From contig NZ_JAPFPY010000002.1 of NCBI RefSeq assembly GCF_026240945.1, forward strand, positions 1 through 64,000: 64,000 nucleotides of DNA, read 5' to 3'. The stretch is from Mycolicibacterium sp. J2. Lineage in GTDB: Bacteria; Actinomycetota; Actinomycetes; Mycobacteriales; Mycobacteriaceae. Shown in pieces: positions 1 to 8,285 of the stretch (position 1 is its first letter; every line of letters begins with the position of its first letter). The position numbers and the translations under genes are program-made. Below the pieces are notes generated by a model. The model made no database searches, was not told the DNA's origin, and saw nothing but the letters and a program-made list of their open reading frames with translations.

Positions 1-607
1 GGACGAATCTCCTTGACCTGAACTGAGATCCACGATCGGTGTGGACTATGCATCCGGCCACATCACCGCGGCGTGCTACCGCACTACTGAGCGCTGTGGT
101 GGCCAACCGGGACTTCATTCGGGAGTCGATCGAGTACCCGACGATGCGGTTGGAGAACACGTCCTTGATCGCGCAGAGATAGAGCTTGCCTTCATCGGTG
201 CGATGCTCAGTAATATCGCTGAGCCACAACTGATTTGGGCCACCGGCGGTGAAGTCGCGTTCGACAAGATCATCGTGGACCGGTGGGCCTACCTTGCCGT
301 TCTTGCCGCGCTTCTTACCGAACACGCTCCACAACCGATTCTGCGAGCAGATCCGCCAGGCGGTGCGATCGGCCATCGACTCGCCGGCCTCTCGGGCCTC
401 TTCGGCCAGGTAGCGGTAGCCGAACTCCGGATCGTCGCGGTGAGCGTCGAACAGGGCGTTGGCACGGTAGGCCTCGATGACCTGGGCGTCGGTGACGGGA
501 TTGGCCCGCCAGCGGTAGTAGGGCTGGCGGGCGAGCTTGAGAACCCGGCACGTCACCGCGACGGGGATCCCGTCGGCGGCGAGCTCCTTCACGAGCGGGT
601 AGAGCCT
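1..607 (-). CDS. IS3-family transposase OrfB (integrase core), partial
   Basis: This is the catalytic half of an IS3 transposase, which cuts and joins the element's ends. Read on the minus strand without a stop, it shows an HTH_21-like segment, then LWLSDITEH with the first catalytic Asp, LYLCAIKDVFSNRIVGYS, and HTDRGSQF with the second catalytic Asp. The C-terminal part with the catalytic Glu lies outside the window. The frame is -1 relative to OrfA and meets it at the slippage site near 605-614, so the usual product would be an OrfAB fusion. A GTG at 592 could start free OrfB. The first-base boundary given here is the shift point, not a start codon. Confidence 0.8.
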
Positions 608-897
608 TTTCCCGGAAGGTTGGCCTGCGACAGATAGGCAGTCGCCCGGCGCAACACTTCGTTCTCCTGCTCCAACAACTTGATCCGCCGCCGCGCGTCC
701 CGCAACTCAGCAGACTCGCCGGTGCTCTTGCCCGGCTTGGCGCCCTCGTCGATATCGGCCTGGCGCATCCACTTGTGCAAGGTCATCGGGTGGACACCGA
801 AATCGGTGGCGATCTGCTCGATCGTCACCCCGTCATCGCGGTTGCGGGCCACGCGCACGACGTCGTCGCGGAACTCACGGGGATAGGGCCTTGCCAT
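589..897 (-). CDS. IS3-family transposase OrfA
   Basis: A 102-residue DNA-binding protein of the IS3 OrfA type. It has an N-terminal helix-turn-helix (around residues 10-45, with IEQIATDFGVHPMTLHKW) and a coiled-coil or leucine-zipper region (about 60-90, ELRDARRRIKLLEQENEVLRR), as expected for the protein that binds the terminal repeats and regulates transposition. I chose the ATG at 897 (MARPYPREFRDDVV) because OrfA proteins of this group normally begin there; a longer reading from 948 adds 17 unlike residues. The stop at 589 lies just past the slippage site, so ribosomes that slip back one base continue into OrfB. Confidence 0.8.
   Translation of the reverse strand: MARPYPREFRDDVVRVARNRDDGVTIEQIATDFGVHPMTLHKWMRQADIDEGAKPGKSTGESAELRDARRRIKLLEQENEVLRRATAYLSQANLPGKGSTRS
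605..614 (-). other. probable -1 programmed frameshift site between orfA and orfB
   Basis: On the minus strand the sequence reads GGGAAAAGGC. In the OrfA frame this is GGA-AAA-GGC; slipping back one base after the A run gives AGG-CTC-TAC, which opens the OrfB frame (GKRLYPLV). IS3 elements are known to make their active transposase by -1 slippage on A-rich heptamers. The run here is only four A, shorter than the classical A6G, so efficiency is uncertain. Confidence 0.55.
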
Positions 898-989
898 GGG
901 GACATCCTTCCAGCCCGCCCACGCAGGGCAAGCCAACTCAGATGTCACCTACTCGTGCAGCAGACCCCTCGATCGCCGGTGGCGGTTGA

Positions 990-2645
990 CTAGTCGGTGA
1001 ATGCCCGCGAGTACCGGCAACCATCGCGATCCACCCAGGCTGCCACCGCGCCGATCACCGGTCCGAACACGAGGTGCTCGGGCAACCGGGCATCGGTGCC
1101 GATCCGGAACCTCGACCCGCCGACGGCAACCAGTTCGACCTGATCGGTGGGGGCCTCGACCCCGCCGGCGGCGATCAGCACGAGACCGCCACCGCGGGTC
1201 ACCACGCGAAAATTCGTGAACCACGGTGAGTAGGAACGGTAATGCCCACACAGCGGGGCCAGCGCACCGGCATCGGACGCGGTGGTCGCCGCCGGATGCG
1301 CACCGCCGAAAACCTTTGGGCCCCAAATCCACACGCCGTCTCGGAAGACCAACGTGAACATGTCCAGCGACGGTGTCCGAGCCACCGCGCCGCGGCTCCA
1401 CGTGCGTACCAGTGCCGCCCGTTCCGCCGCATGTGCATCCACATGCTCCAGGGCCAGCCGGACCCGGTCGCCGTCGTGTTCCTCGACGCCGACCCGCACG
1501 CGCTGCCCGCCGGGTTCGGTGAATTCACCGATCAGTTCCCCGGTGTCGTCAGCACTCCACCAGTGCGGGTCGAGCCCGCCGACGGGCACCGTGCCGGGCT
1601 GGCGCAACTCCGCGGCGACGCTGCGGGCAATCGCCTCGGCGACCGGGGAATCACCGGTGGCGTTGGTGAGGACGCAGACGGCCATCCCGTCGTCGAGGTC
1701 GGCCAGCAGGAACGAGGCGTAGCCCACCATGCCGCCGCCGTGCGACAGCACCATGCGCCCACCGCTGCGTTCGGTGTTGATGCCGAGGCCGTAGCGGCTG
1801 GCGTCGCTGGGCGGCACGCCGGGCAGCACCGGGATGTCTTCGCCGTCGGGGGCGGTGCTGCTCACCATGATGTCGAAGTCATGGGCATCCAACACTGTCG
1901 TATCATCCACTGTGCCCCGGCCCAGCAACATTCGGGCAAACCGGGCCATATCGGATGCGGTGGCGGCGATATTGCCGTCGGCGCCGGCAACTTCCAGCCA
2001 GGGTGCCTGCACCAGCGGGTCGCCCGGGATCCACGGACGGTCGTCACGCAGTGGCTGATAGCCGCGCGCCAAGGACGGGTAATCGTCATGCGTCACCCGC
2101 GCGATGGTGCTCGTCATCCCCAGTGGACGCAGGATCTCGTCGCGTACCAGATCCGGCAACGGACGCCCGGACACCTGCCGCGCCACCAGGCCCGCCAGGA
2201 TGAAACCCAGATTCGAGTAGTGGAAGAACGTTCCCGGTTCGGCAGGCGACACCTCGCCGCTGAAGGCCGCGGCCTGACCGAGCTCGTCGGGCAGGGCATC
2301 GACCCCGGCCACCAGACCCGCCGTGTGGTTGAGCAGCCGCTCGATGGTGATATCGGGCCCGCGCAGCGGTTCCGGCAGCCAGTCGAGCACCGCACCCACG
2401 GGATCGGCGAGTCGGATCAGCTCCCGCCGCGCCAGCCGCAGCATCACCATCGAGGTGAAAACCTTGCTGATCGAACCGATCTCGAAGCGGTGCTGCGGGC
2501 CGACGGGGGCGCCCGCCACGAGGTCGGCAAACCCGAATCGGTGTGAGAACACCACGCCGTGCCGGTCGACGGCCACCACGGCGCAACCGGGCACCGCCCA
2601 GTGTTCGCAGATGGCAGCCGCGACCGCCCGCGCGGACTCAGTCAT
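990..2645 (-). CDS. beta-lactamase-fold serine hydrolase (class C / DD-peptidase-like)
   Basis: A 551-residue member of the serine beta-lactamase-like family. The fold's motifs are visible: SISK (Ser58 nucleophile, Lys61), a YSN triad near residue 150 (HYSNLGFILAG), and HGGG in place of the KTG triad near residue 320. Family members include D-aminopeptidases, esterases and penicillin-binding relatives, so the substrate cannot be read off the motifs. There is no signal peptide, which suggests the cytoplasm and argues against antibiotic resistance. The C-terminal 200 residues resemble the lipocalin-like extension found in D-aminopeptidase-type members. Its ATG overlaps the end of the upstream decarboxylase by 8 bp, so it is the last gene of the leftward peptide-catabolic operon. 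Confidence 0.8.
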   Translation of the reverse strand: MTESARAVAAAICEHWAVPGCAVVAVDRHGVVFSHRFGFADLVAGAPVGPQHRFEIGSISKVFTSMVMLRLARRELIRLADPVGAVLDWLPEPLRGPDITIERLLNHTAGLVAGVDALPDELGQAAAFSGEVSPAEPGTFFHYSNLGFILAGLVARQVSGRPLPDLVRDEILRPLGMTSTIARVTHDDYPSLARGYQPLRDDRPWIPGDPLVQAPWLEVAGADGNIAATASDMARFARMLLGRGTVDDTTVLDAHDFDIMVSSTAPDGEDIPVLPGVPPSDASRYGLGINTERSGGRMVLSHGGGMVGYASFLLADLDDGMAVCVLTNATGDSPVAEAIARSVAAELRQPGTVPVGGLDPHWWSADDTGELIGEFTEPGGQRVRVGVEEHDGDRVRLALEHVDAHAAERAALVRTWSRGAVARTPSLDMFTLVFRDGVWIWGPKVFGGAHPAATTASDAGALAPLCGHYRSYSPWFTNFRVVTRGGGLVLIAAGGVEAPTDQVELVAVGGSRFRIGTDARLPEHLVFGPVIGAVAAWVDRDGCRYSRAFTD

Positions 2646-3924
2646 CCGCCCGCGCCAGCAGCTGTTCCCGGCGCAGCAGGTCGTCGAAGGTCTCCCGGCG
2701 CACGGCCAGCCGCGAGCTGCCGTCGCGGCAGAACACCACGGGTGGCCGCAGCGCGGTGTTGTAGTTGTTGGCCATGGTGTAGCAGTACGCGCCCGTCACC
2801 GGAACGGTGACCAGATCGCCCACCACCGGGGAGACCACCGGCACATCCCGGGCGATCTCGTCCCCGGATTCGCAGTGACGGCCCACCACATCCACCATCT
2901 CAAGGGGCCCGCTGCGGTCGATCACCGACGGTTGGAAGGCCTGCCCGTACAGCGAGACCTCCAGATTGTCGCCCATGCCGCCGTCCACGGCGACGTGAGT
3001 TCGCTTGCCGCGCTTGACGGTGACGACGCGATAGGCAGTGATCCCATTGCGGGCCACCATCGAACGGCCCGGCTCCACCAGCAGCTCCACATCGGTACCG
3101 AGGTGCCGATGCACGGCCGAGACGAGCCGCTGGGCGTACTCGTCAATCGACGGCGCGGTGTCGGCGCTGGTGTAACGCACTCCCAGACCGCCGCCGAAAT
3201 CGTAGACACCGAACCGCTCGAACTCGGCGAGCGCCCGCACGGCGGCATCGAACTGGTCCAGATCCAGTAACTGGGACCCGACGTGCGCATGAAGGCCACG
3301 CAGATCGAGCATCGGCTCGTTGCGGATATGCCGGATCACCTCGGCGACCTGGTCCGACGGGATACCGAACTTGGAGCTGTCGTGCCCGGTCATCATGGCG
3401 GCATGGGTCTTGGCGTACATGGCCGGGCTCACCCGCAGCAGCACCGGAACCGGTTGGCGCGCAAGGCGGGCGATGCGCTCGACGTCGTCGAGGTTGTCGA
3501 CGACGATGTAGCGCACCCCCGCGTCGACGGCGGCGCGGATATCGTCGTCGGTCTTGGCGTTGCCGTGAAAGACCGTCCGCCCGGGATCGGCTCCGGCGGC
3601 CAGCGCCAACCCGAGCTCACCCGCCGCGGCGGTATCGGCACCGCAGCCCTCCTCGGCCACCACCCCGATCACCGACGCCGAAGGGAAGCTCTTCGAGGCG
3701 AACAACACCAGCGAGCGGGGATGGCGGCTGCCGAAGGCCTCGACATAGGTCCGTGCCGTGTGCCGCAGCGCGCCTTCGTCGATCAGATATGCCGGGGTGC
3801 CGTACTGTTCGGCGAGGTCGGCCACGGCGCAACCGCCGATGAGCAGCCGCCGGCGGTCATCGAGGGCGGTACCCGGCGGGTACAGCGACAGGTCGATATC
3901 GGTTGGCGTTCGCAGCGTGGTCAT
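2638..3924 (-). CDS. diaminopimelate decarboxylase-like PLP enzyme (fold III)
   Basis: A 428-residue alanine-racemase-fold decarboxylase of the LysA/ornithine decarboxylase group. Visible are the PLP lysine in FASKSF (Lys78), the HVGSQ segment, EPGRS (phosphate binding), CESGDEI with the dimer-contributed catalytic Cys, and GAYCYTMANNYN near the C terminus. These features fit decarboxylation of diaminopimelate or a related D-configured amino acid. Housekeeping LysA is normally near argS-thrA, so this is probably a second, catabolic or substrate-shifted copy. Start chosen at ATG 3924 (MTTLRTPTDIDL) because AAAGG stands at SD distance; the frame stays open further upstream but that part is antisense to the kinase. 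It lies 2 bp after the kinase gene. Confidence 0.8.
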   Translation of the reverse strand: MTTLRTPTDIDLSLYPPGTALDDRRRLLIGGCAVADLAEQYGTPAYLIDEGALRHTARTYVEAFGSRHPRSLVLFASKSFPSASVIGVVAEEGCGADTAAAGELGLALAAGADPGRTVFHGNAKTDDDIRAAVDAGVRYIVVDNLDDVERIARLARQPVPVLLRVSPAMYAKTHAAMMTGHDSSKFGIPSDQVAEVIRHIRNEPMLDLRGLHAHVGSQLLDLDQFDAAVRALAEFERFGVYDFGGGLGVRYTSADTAPSIDEYAQRLVSAVHRHLGTDVELLVEPGRSMVARNGITAYRVVTVKRGKRTHVAVDGGMGDNLEVSLYGQAFQPSVIDRSGPLEMVDVVGRHCESGDEIARDVPVVSPVVGDLVTVPVTGAYCYTMANNYNTALRPPVVFCRDGSSRLAVRRETFDDLLRREQLLARADD

Positions 3925-3926
3925 CG

Positions 3927-5399
3927 CTACCTTTCGTGGCCGGGGGAGATGCCCCTGGTGTTTTGGGACCGGCACGCGGCATCGTGCCGGTCGAACCGCG
4001 CGGCCCATCCGGCGGCTTTGGCGGGGTCGGGTTCGACGATGTCGGGCCGGTGGTGGGTTACCGCTGCGGTGTGCGGCCAGCCCAGCGCCGATCGCCCGGC
4101 GAACAGGGCCGCCCCCAGCGCCGAATGGTCGTGCTCGTGCCGATCGAAGGTCACGGTGCAGCCGGTCGCGTCGGCCAGATCCTGGCGGAAGATCGGTGCG
4201 GCGCCGCCGGAACCACTCAGCATGATGTCTGCCCGCACTCCACAGGCATCGGCTAGTACGTCGAGGCAGCGTCGCGATTCGAGCACGATTCCGGCCAGCA
4301 ATCCACGCGCCAGTTCCGCGCGGGTGGTGCCCAGCGTCAACCCTTCGACAGCCCCCACCAGTCGCGGATCCCACAGTGCACCTTGTTCTCCCGGTGACAG
4401 GTAAGGCAGCACCAACGGTGCGGACTCCAACGCGGCGGTCGCGGCGAGCTCGGCCAGCGCGGCCGGACCGGCATCGACGCCCAGCAGGTCGGCCAACCAC
4501 TGCATCGCCGAACCCGTTGCCAGCAAATCCATTTCGAGTCCGTAGCCGGGACCGGCCATCGGTGTCACGAGATAGCGCCCGGCCGCATCGGTGACTACGG
4601 TAGGGGACCAGCCGAGGATCACATTGCTGGTTCCGGCGATATAGGCGACGGACCCGGGGCCGTGCACGCCGAGGCCGTAGGCGCCCAGCACGGAGTCCGC
4701 CGCTCCGACGACGACGGGGATGCCGGCATCGACACCCCACCGGCGGGCCACCGCCGCCGTCAGGGGACGGTGCTCCGATGACGGGGTGACCTCGGGTACC
4801 GCCACCGCACCGGCGGCCGAAAGGACAGCGCTGTCCCATGTTTCGGTGTGCAGATCGTAGGCGCCATAACCGGCTGCCGTGCTCGGGTCGGTCAGTAGCT
4901 CCCCGGTCAGCGCCTGGAAGAGGTAGTCCTTCGCGCCCGCGACCATGGTCGCCGGCGGTAAGCCCAGCCGGACCCGCCTGGCATGCATCGCCAGCAGATA
5001 CCGGCCGTCGAACCGCTGCCCGGTGCGCTGGTAGAGCACATCCGCGCCGACCCGATCGGCGATGAGGTTCCCCTCGGCTTCGGCGCGGCCGTCCTTCCAT
5101 GTGACGGCAGGACCGACCGGGATGCCGTCATCGGACAGGTTCACCAGGGTTGGCAACATGGCCGACAGTCCGATGGCCCGCCACGACCGCGGGTCGGTCA
5201 GCTCGGCGAGCCGGGCCACCGCGGTATCGCAGGAGGTCAACCAGTCCGCCGGATCCTGTTCGGCCGCCCCGGGTTCCGGTTGGGCCGTCGGGTATTCGGC
5301 GCGGGCGCGCGCGACGCACCTACCGGTGGCGTCGACGGCCACCGCCTTGAGACTGCTCGTCCCGAGGTCGATGCCGATCGCCAGTGCGCTACCGCTCAC
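3927..5399 (-). CDS. FGGY-family carbohydrate kinase (xylulokinase-like)
   Basis: A 490-residue sugar kinase of the FGGY/xylulokinase type, which would phosphorylate a sugar or polyol with ATP in the cytoplasm. The N-terminal phosphate-1 motif IGIDLGTSSLKAV, the central AGTSNVILGWSP segment and the C-terminal adenosine motif IMLSGSGGAAPIFRQ are all present, and the length matches the family. The GTG at 5399 is used because homology starts there and it overlaps the previous gene's stop by 11 bp; an ATG far upstream at 5552 lies inside the aminotransferase gene. Substrate unknown. Its presence between amino-acid enzymes suggests that the imported compound has a sugar part as well as a peptide part. 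Confidence 0.8.
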   Translation of the reverse strand: MSGSALAIGIDLGTSSLKAVAVDATGRCVARARAEYPTAQPEPGAAEQDPADWLTSCDTAVARLAELTDPRSWRAIGLSAMLPTLVNLSDDGIPVGPAVTWKDGRAEAEGNLIADRVGADVLYQRTGQRFDGRYLLAMHARRVRLGLPPATMVAGAKDYLFQALTGELLTDPSTAAGYGAYDLHTETWDSAVLSAAGAVAVPEVTPSSEHRPLTAAVARRWGVDAGIPVVVGAADSVLGAYGLGVHGPGSVAYIAGTSNVILGWSPTVVTDAAGRYLVTPMAGPGYGLEMDLLATGSAMQWLADLLGVDAGPAALAELAATAALESAPLVLPYLSPGEQGALWDPRLVGAVEGLTLGTTRAELARGLLAGIVLESRRCLDVLADACGVRADIMLSGSGGAAPIFRQDLADATGCTVTFDRHEHDHSALGAALFAGRSALGWPHTAAVTHHRPDIVEPDPAKAAGWAARFDRHDAACRSQNTRGISPGHER

Positions 5400-6738
5400 G
5401 CGCCACCACGGTGAGTGCGGCGTCGGCCGCGGTGAGGGTGTCGTCGATATCGGCATCGGTGTGCACCAGCGATACGAAGAGGTTCTCGAATTGCAGCGGG
5501 TGGAACAGCACCCCGCGCACCACCATCTCCTGGTACCAGCGGGTGAAGACATCCTCTCGGGCGTGTGCCGCCGCGTCCCGCCAGTTCTTGATGGGGCGGT
5601 CGGTGAACCACAGTTGGAACACCGTACCGATCCCTTCCACGTACGCGTCGATACCCTTCTCGTCGGCGATGGCCTTGAGGCCGCGGCCCAGCCGGTCGCC
5701 CAGTGCGCGCTGCCGCTCGTAGAGACCGGGGGTCGCCAGTACGTCCATGGTCGCCGATACCGCCGCGCATTGCACGACGTTGGCGTTGTAGGTGCCCGAG
5801 TGCGAGTAGGTGCCGTCGGCGATCAGGCGCATCGCGTCCTTCGTGCCGCCCACGGCGGCCACCGGGAAGCCGCCGCCGATGCCCTTGGCGTAGGTGGTCA
5901 GGTCCGGGTAGACGCCGAACCATTCCTGGGCGCCGCCGCGCGCGAAGCGGAACCCGGTGATCACCTCGTCGAAGATCAACATGGCACCGTGTTTGGTGGT
6001 CTGCTCGCGCAGCAGTTCGAGGTAACCCGGCTCGGGGAGGATGCACCCGGTGTTGAAGACGGCCGGTTCGGTGAGCACCGCCGCCACCTCATCGCCCCGC
6101 TCGGACATCAACTTGACGAAGCTCTCCGGGTCGTTCCAGGTCAGCACCACCAGGGTGTCCGCCAGTTCGGCCGGGACGCCGCGTCCCATCGCGACGGGCC
6201 GGGGCCGGTCGGCGGGTCCGGCCAGGTCGGGGTCCACGTGGTTGGACCAGTACACGGTGTCCTGCCAGCCGTGATAGTGGCCCTCGAAGCGGACGATCAG
6301 CCGGCGCCCGGTGGTGGCCCTGGCCAGACGCACCGCCGTTCCCACGGCCTCCGAACCGGAGTTGGTGAACCGGACCTGTTCCAGGCCGGGGACGGCGGCC
6401 ACCACCTTCTCGGCGGCTTCGATCTCCAGTTCGTAGGGCAACCCGAAGCAGGTCCCGTAGTCGGCGATGGCGCCGGCGACGGCCGCGGTGACCTCGGGGT
6501 GCCGATGGCCCAGGATCATCGGGCCGAGGCCGAGAAGGTAGTCGATGTACTCGTTGCCGTCGACATCGCGCAGGCGTGAGCCGCGGCCCTCGGAGATGAA
6601 CAGGGGATACGGTTTCCAGCCGTTGCGTGGTAGCCGTGCCGTGCTCCCGGCGCCGCCGGGAATGGTGCGGCACGCACGTTCGTAGAGGGTCCTGGTGGTG
6701 GCGGTCCGTTCGGCGAAGGTGGTGTCGAACGTCGTCAT
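5389..6738 (-). CDS. class III aminotransferase, glutamate-1-semialdehyde aminomutase-like
   Basis: A 449-residue PLP enzyme of the class III transaminase family. It has the GSA-aminomutase style start (IPGGAGSTAR), TNSGSEAVGTAVRLAR (phosphate binding), IFDEVITGFRF (Asp holding the pyridine nitrogen) and TYAKGIGGGFPVAAV (PLP lysine). It is unlikely to be the haem-pathway HemL, because it sits in a peptide-transport operon and differs in its C-terminal half; family relatives act on beta- or omega-amino acids. ATG at 6738. A 56-bp gap separates it from the aminopeptidase gene, the largest gap in the operon, and that gap holds a palindromic operator candidate, so an internal promoter is possible. 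Confidence 0.78.
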   Translation of the reverse strand: MTTFDTTFAERTATTRTLYERACRTIPGGAGSTARLPRNGWKPYPLFISEGRGSRLRDVDGNEYIDYLLGLGPMILGHRHPEVTAAVAGAIADYGTCFGLPYELEIEAAEKVVAAVPGLEQVRFTNSGSEAVGTAVRLARATTGRRLIVRFEGHYHGWQDTVYWSNHVDPDLAGPADRPRPVAMGRGVPAELADTLVVLTWNDPESFVKLMSERGDEVAAVLTEPAVFNTGCILPEPGYLELLREQTTKHGAMLIFDEVITGFRFARGGAQEWFGVYPDLTTYAKGIGGGFPVAAVGGTKDAMRLIADGTYSHSGTYNANVVQCAAVSATMDVLATPGLYERQRALGDRLGRGLKAIADEKGIDAYVEGIGTVFQLWFTDRPIKNWRDAAAHAREDVFTRWYQEMVVRGVLFHPLQFENLFVSLVHTDADIDDTLTAADAALTVVARER

Positions 6739-6774
6739 AGGGTGCCTTTCCTCGCGTCCTGAGCAATAAACATA

Positions 6775-6788
6775 CTCAGTATACTAAG
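6775..6788. promoter_or_regulatory. palindromic operator candidate inside the leftward operon
   Basis: CTCAGTATACTAAG is an inverted repeat with 6 of 7 positions paired around the AGTATACT core. It lies in the 56-bp gap between the aminopeptidase and aminotransferase genes. The minus-strand reading TGCTTAGTAT recurs in the divergent transporter promoter region at 10043-10052, which suggests one regulator acts at both. Confidence 0.45.
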
Positions 6789-6794
6789 CATAAG

Positions 6795-8285
6795 TCAGTC
6801 GCCGTCCGCGAATGCGGAAGCGGGGTGCAGGAATTCGATCAAGGCCCGCACCGGGGTACCGGTGGGGCCGGCAGGCCAGGGATGCGCGTCGTGCTCCAAC
6901 CATGCGGCCGAACCGTTGTCGATGTGTACCCACGGCACCTCGCCGACGAAGGTGCGCAAGTACGCGGCCGCCAGTTGGCCGGTGTCGGGTACGCCGGGGC
7001 AGATGTTGGCGGTATCGGCGACGTGGGACACCGGCATCGACACGTACGGCGGCGGCAGGGGCAGCAACCATCCGCGGTCGAAGGCCCGCGCCCCGGCGTC
7101 GACGACGGCCGCCCCAAGTTCGGAGGAGGTGGCCCAACAGCCCCAGAACCCCGGACCCAGCCCGCCGGAGTCGGTCAACGTTCCCACGTCGATCAGGTGT
7201 GCCGGGCGTTGCGCGGCAAGCCAACCCAGCGCATCGGCCAGCACGAGCCGACCTTCGCTGTCGGTGTCGAGCACCTCGGTGGTGCGCCCGCCGGGGTGCG
7301 ACAGCACATCACCGGGCCGCAGCGCTGCCGGTCCCGGCATGTTCTCGGCCATCGGCAGGATGGCGATGACCGGTGCCTGGCGGCCCAGGGCGGCGGCGCC
7401 GATCACCGCGGCCGCCACCGATGCCGCGCCGGCCATATCCGATTTCATCCAACCGAGTTCGCCGGCGTCGCGTTTGAGGTTGATTCCCCCCGAGTCGAAG
7501 GTGATGCCCTTTCCGGCCAGGGCCGTGGTGGGCCCGGCGCCGTCGACCCGCAGTTCCACGACGAGTGGGGCCTGCGCGCTGCCGGCGCTCACCCCCAATG
7601 TCCCGCCGAAGCCACGGGCCTGTAGCGTCGCCGCGTCCCATACCGTGACGGTGACCGTCTCCGGTGCCAGCTGGCCGGCGAAGTCGGCCACCTGAGCGGC
7701 AAAATCGTTGGGGCACAGCTGGTTGGCCGGCGTCTGCACCAGCTGTCGCACCCAGGCCGTCGCGCGCACGATGACGGCGGCCCTGGCCAGGGGCACGGTG
7801 GCGTCGGCCGGGGAATCGTCGACGATCTCGATCGCCGCGCCCGGCCCCGTCGGCTCCGGGGCTCGCCGGTATTGCCACCGCCCGAGCGCGTGGCCCTGCG
7901 CGACGGCACCGAGCGCGCCGCTGGATTCCAGCGCAAGGGTCGAGACGACGGCCCGCCGGCACCGGGCGGCCAGCGCCGCGTCGAACAGGGCGTGGGCCGA
8001 TTCGACCCGAGATCCCAAACCCACCAGCACGATCCGCAGCGGACCTGCCGGCCGGTCGAGCACCACGACCGAGCGGGCCGCCTGGCTGCCGTCGAAATCC
8101 GGATCGGCTGCGGCGAGTTCGGCAACGTCCACGCCCAGCGCCGCACCGAGAGCGGCGGCTCCCCGGCCGCCGCACACGCCGTCACCCGTGGCGAACACAC
8201 CGACCACGACGTCGATGTCCTGCCTGCCGGCCAGCGAGCCGGCCAGCTCGCCCGGCCGCAGCCGGGTCAGCGGGCTGTCGGTCAC
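6795..8285 (-). CDS. leucyl aminopeptidase (M17 family)
   Basis: A 496-residue cytosolic metallo-aminopeptidase that removes N-terminal residues from peptides. The M17 signatures are present: GKGITFDSGGINLK with a metal-binding Lys and Asp, MKSDMAGAASVAAA with a second Asp ligand, and DTDSEGRLVLADAL, the family signature close to NTDAEGR. The N-terminal macro-like domain occupies about 1-170. Start set at GTG 8285, whose bases overlap the TGA of the binding-protein gene (GTGA), instead of the in-frame codon at 8369. Mycobacteria normally have another PepA for housekeeping, so this copy probably processes the peptides brought in by the adjacent transporter. Confidence 0.85.
   Translation of the reverse strand: MTDSPLTRLRPGELAGSLAGRQDIDVVVGVFATGDGVCGGRGAAALGAALGVDVAELAAADPDFDGSQAARSVVVLDRPAGPLRIVLVGLGSRVESAHALFDAALAARCRRAVVSTLALESSGALGAVAQGHALGRWQYRRAPEPTGPGAAIEIVDDSPADATVPLARAAVIVRATAWVRQLVQTPANQLCPNDFAAQVADFAGQLAPETVTVTVWDAATLQARGFGGTLGVSAGSAQAPLVVELRVDGAGPTTALAGKGITFDSGGINLKRDAGELGWMKSDMAGAASVAAAVIGAAALGRQAPVIAILPMAENMPGPAALRPGDVLSHPGGRTTEVLDTDSEGRLVLADALGWLAAQRPAHLIDVGTLTDSGGLGPGFWGCWATSSELGAAVVDAGARAFDRGWLLPLPPPYVSMPVSHVADTANICPGVPDTGQLAAAYLRTFVGEVPWVHIDNGSAAWLEHDAHPWPAGPTGTPVRALIEFLHPASAFADGD

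Larger units (their letters stand above)
1..960 (-). mobile_element. IS3-family insertion sequence, right-hand part only
   Basis: An IS3-type transposase pair on the minus strand runs off the left edge of the window. OrfA has the helix-turn-helix and leucine-zipper layout of the family and OrfB carries DDE-transposase motifs, joined at a probable -1 slippage site. The end on this side must lie between the OrfA start (897) and the stop of the neighbouring serine hydrolase (990). I could not fix the terminal inverted repeat or target duplication because the other end is outside the window, so the boundary at about 960 is an estimate. No frame damage is visible in the part seen, so the element may be active. 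Confidence 0.8.

Noticed and set aside
990..2645. Antibiotic-resistance beta-lactamase
   Set aside because: The SxxK and YxN motifs are shared by esterases and peptidases, there is no signal peptide, HGG replaces KTG and the gene is in a catabolic operon.
2638..5100. Single 820-residue open frame on the minus strand
   Set aside because: Only the last 428 codons have homology (LysA-like). The N-terminal half is an out-of-frame reading of the FGGY kinase gene, and a ribosome-binding site stands before ATG 3924.
5389..6738. Haem-pathway hemL
   Set aside because: The gene is embedded in a peptide-transport operon with no haem genes; the family includes catabolic aminotransferases with the same motifs.
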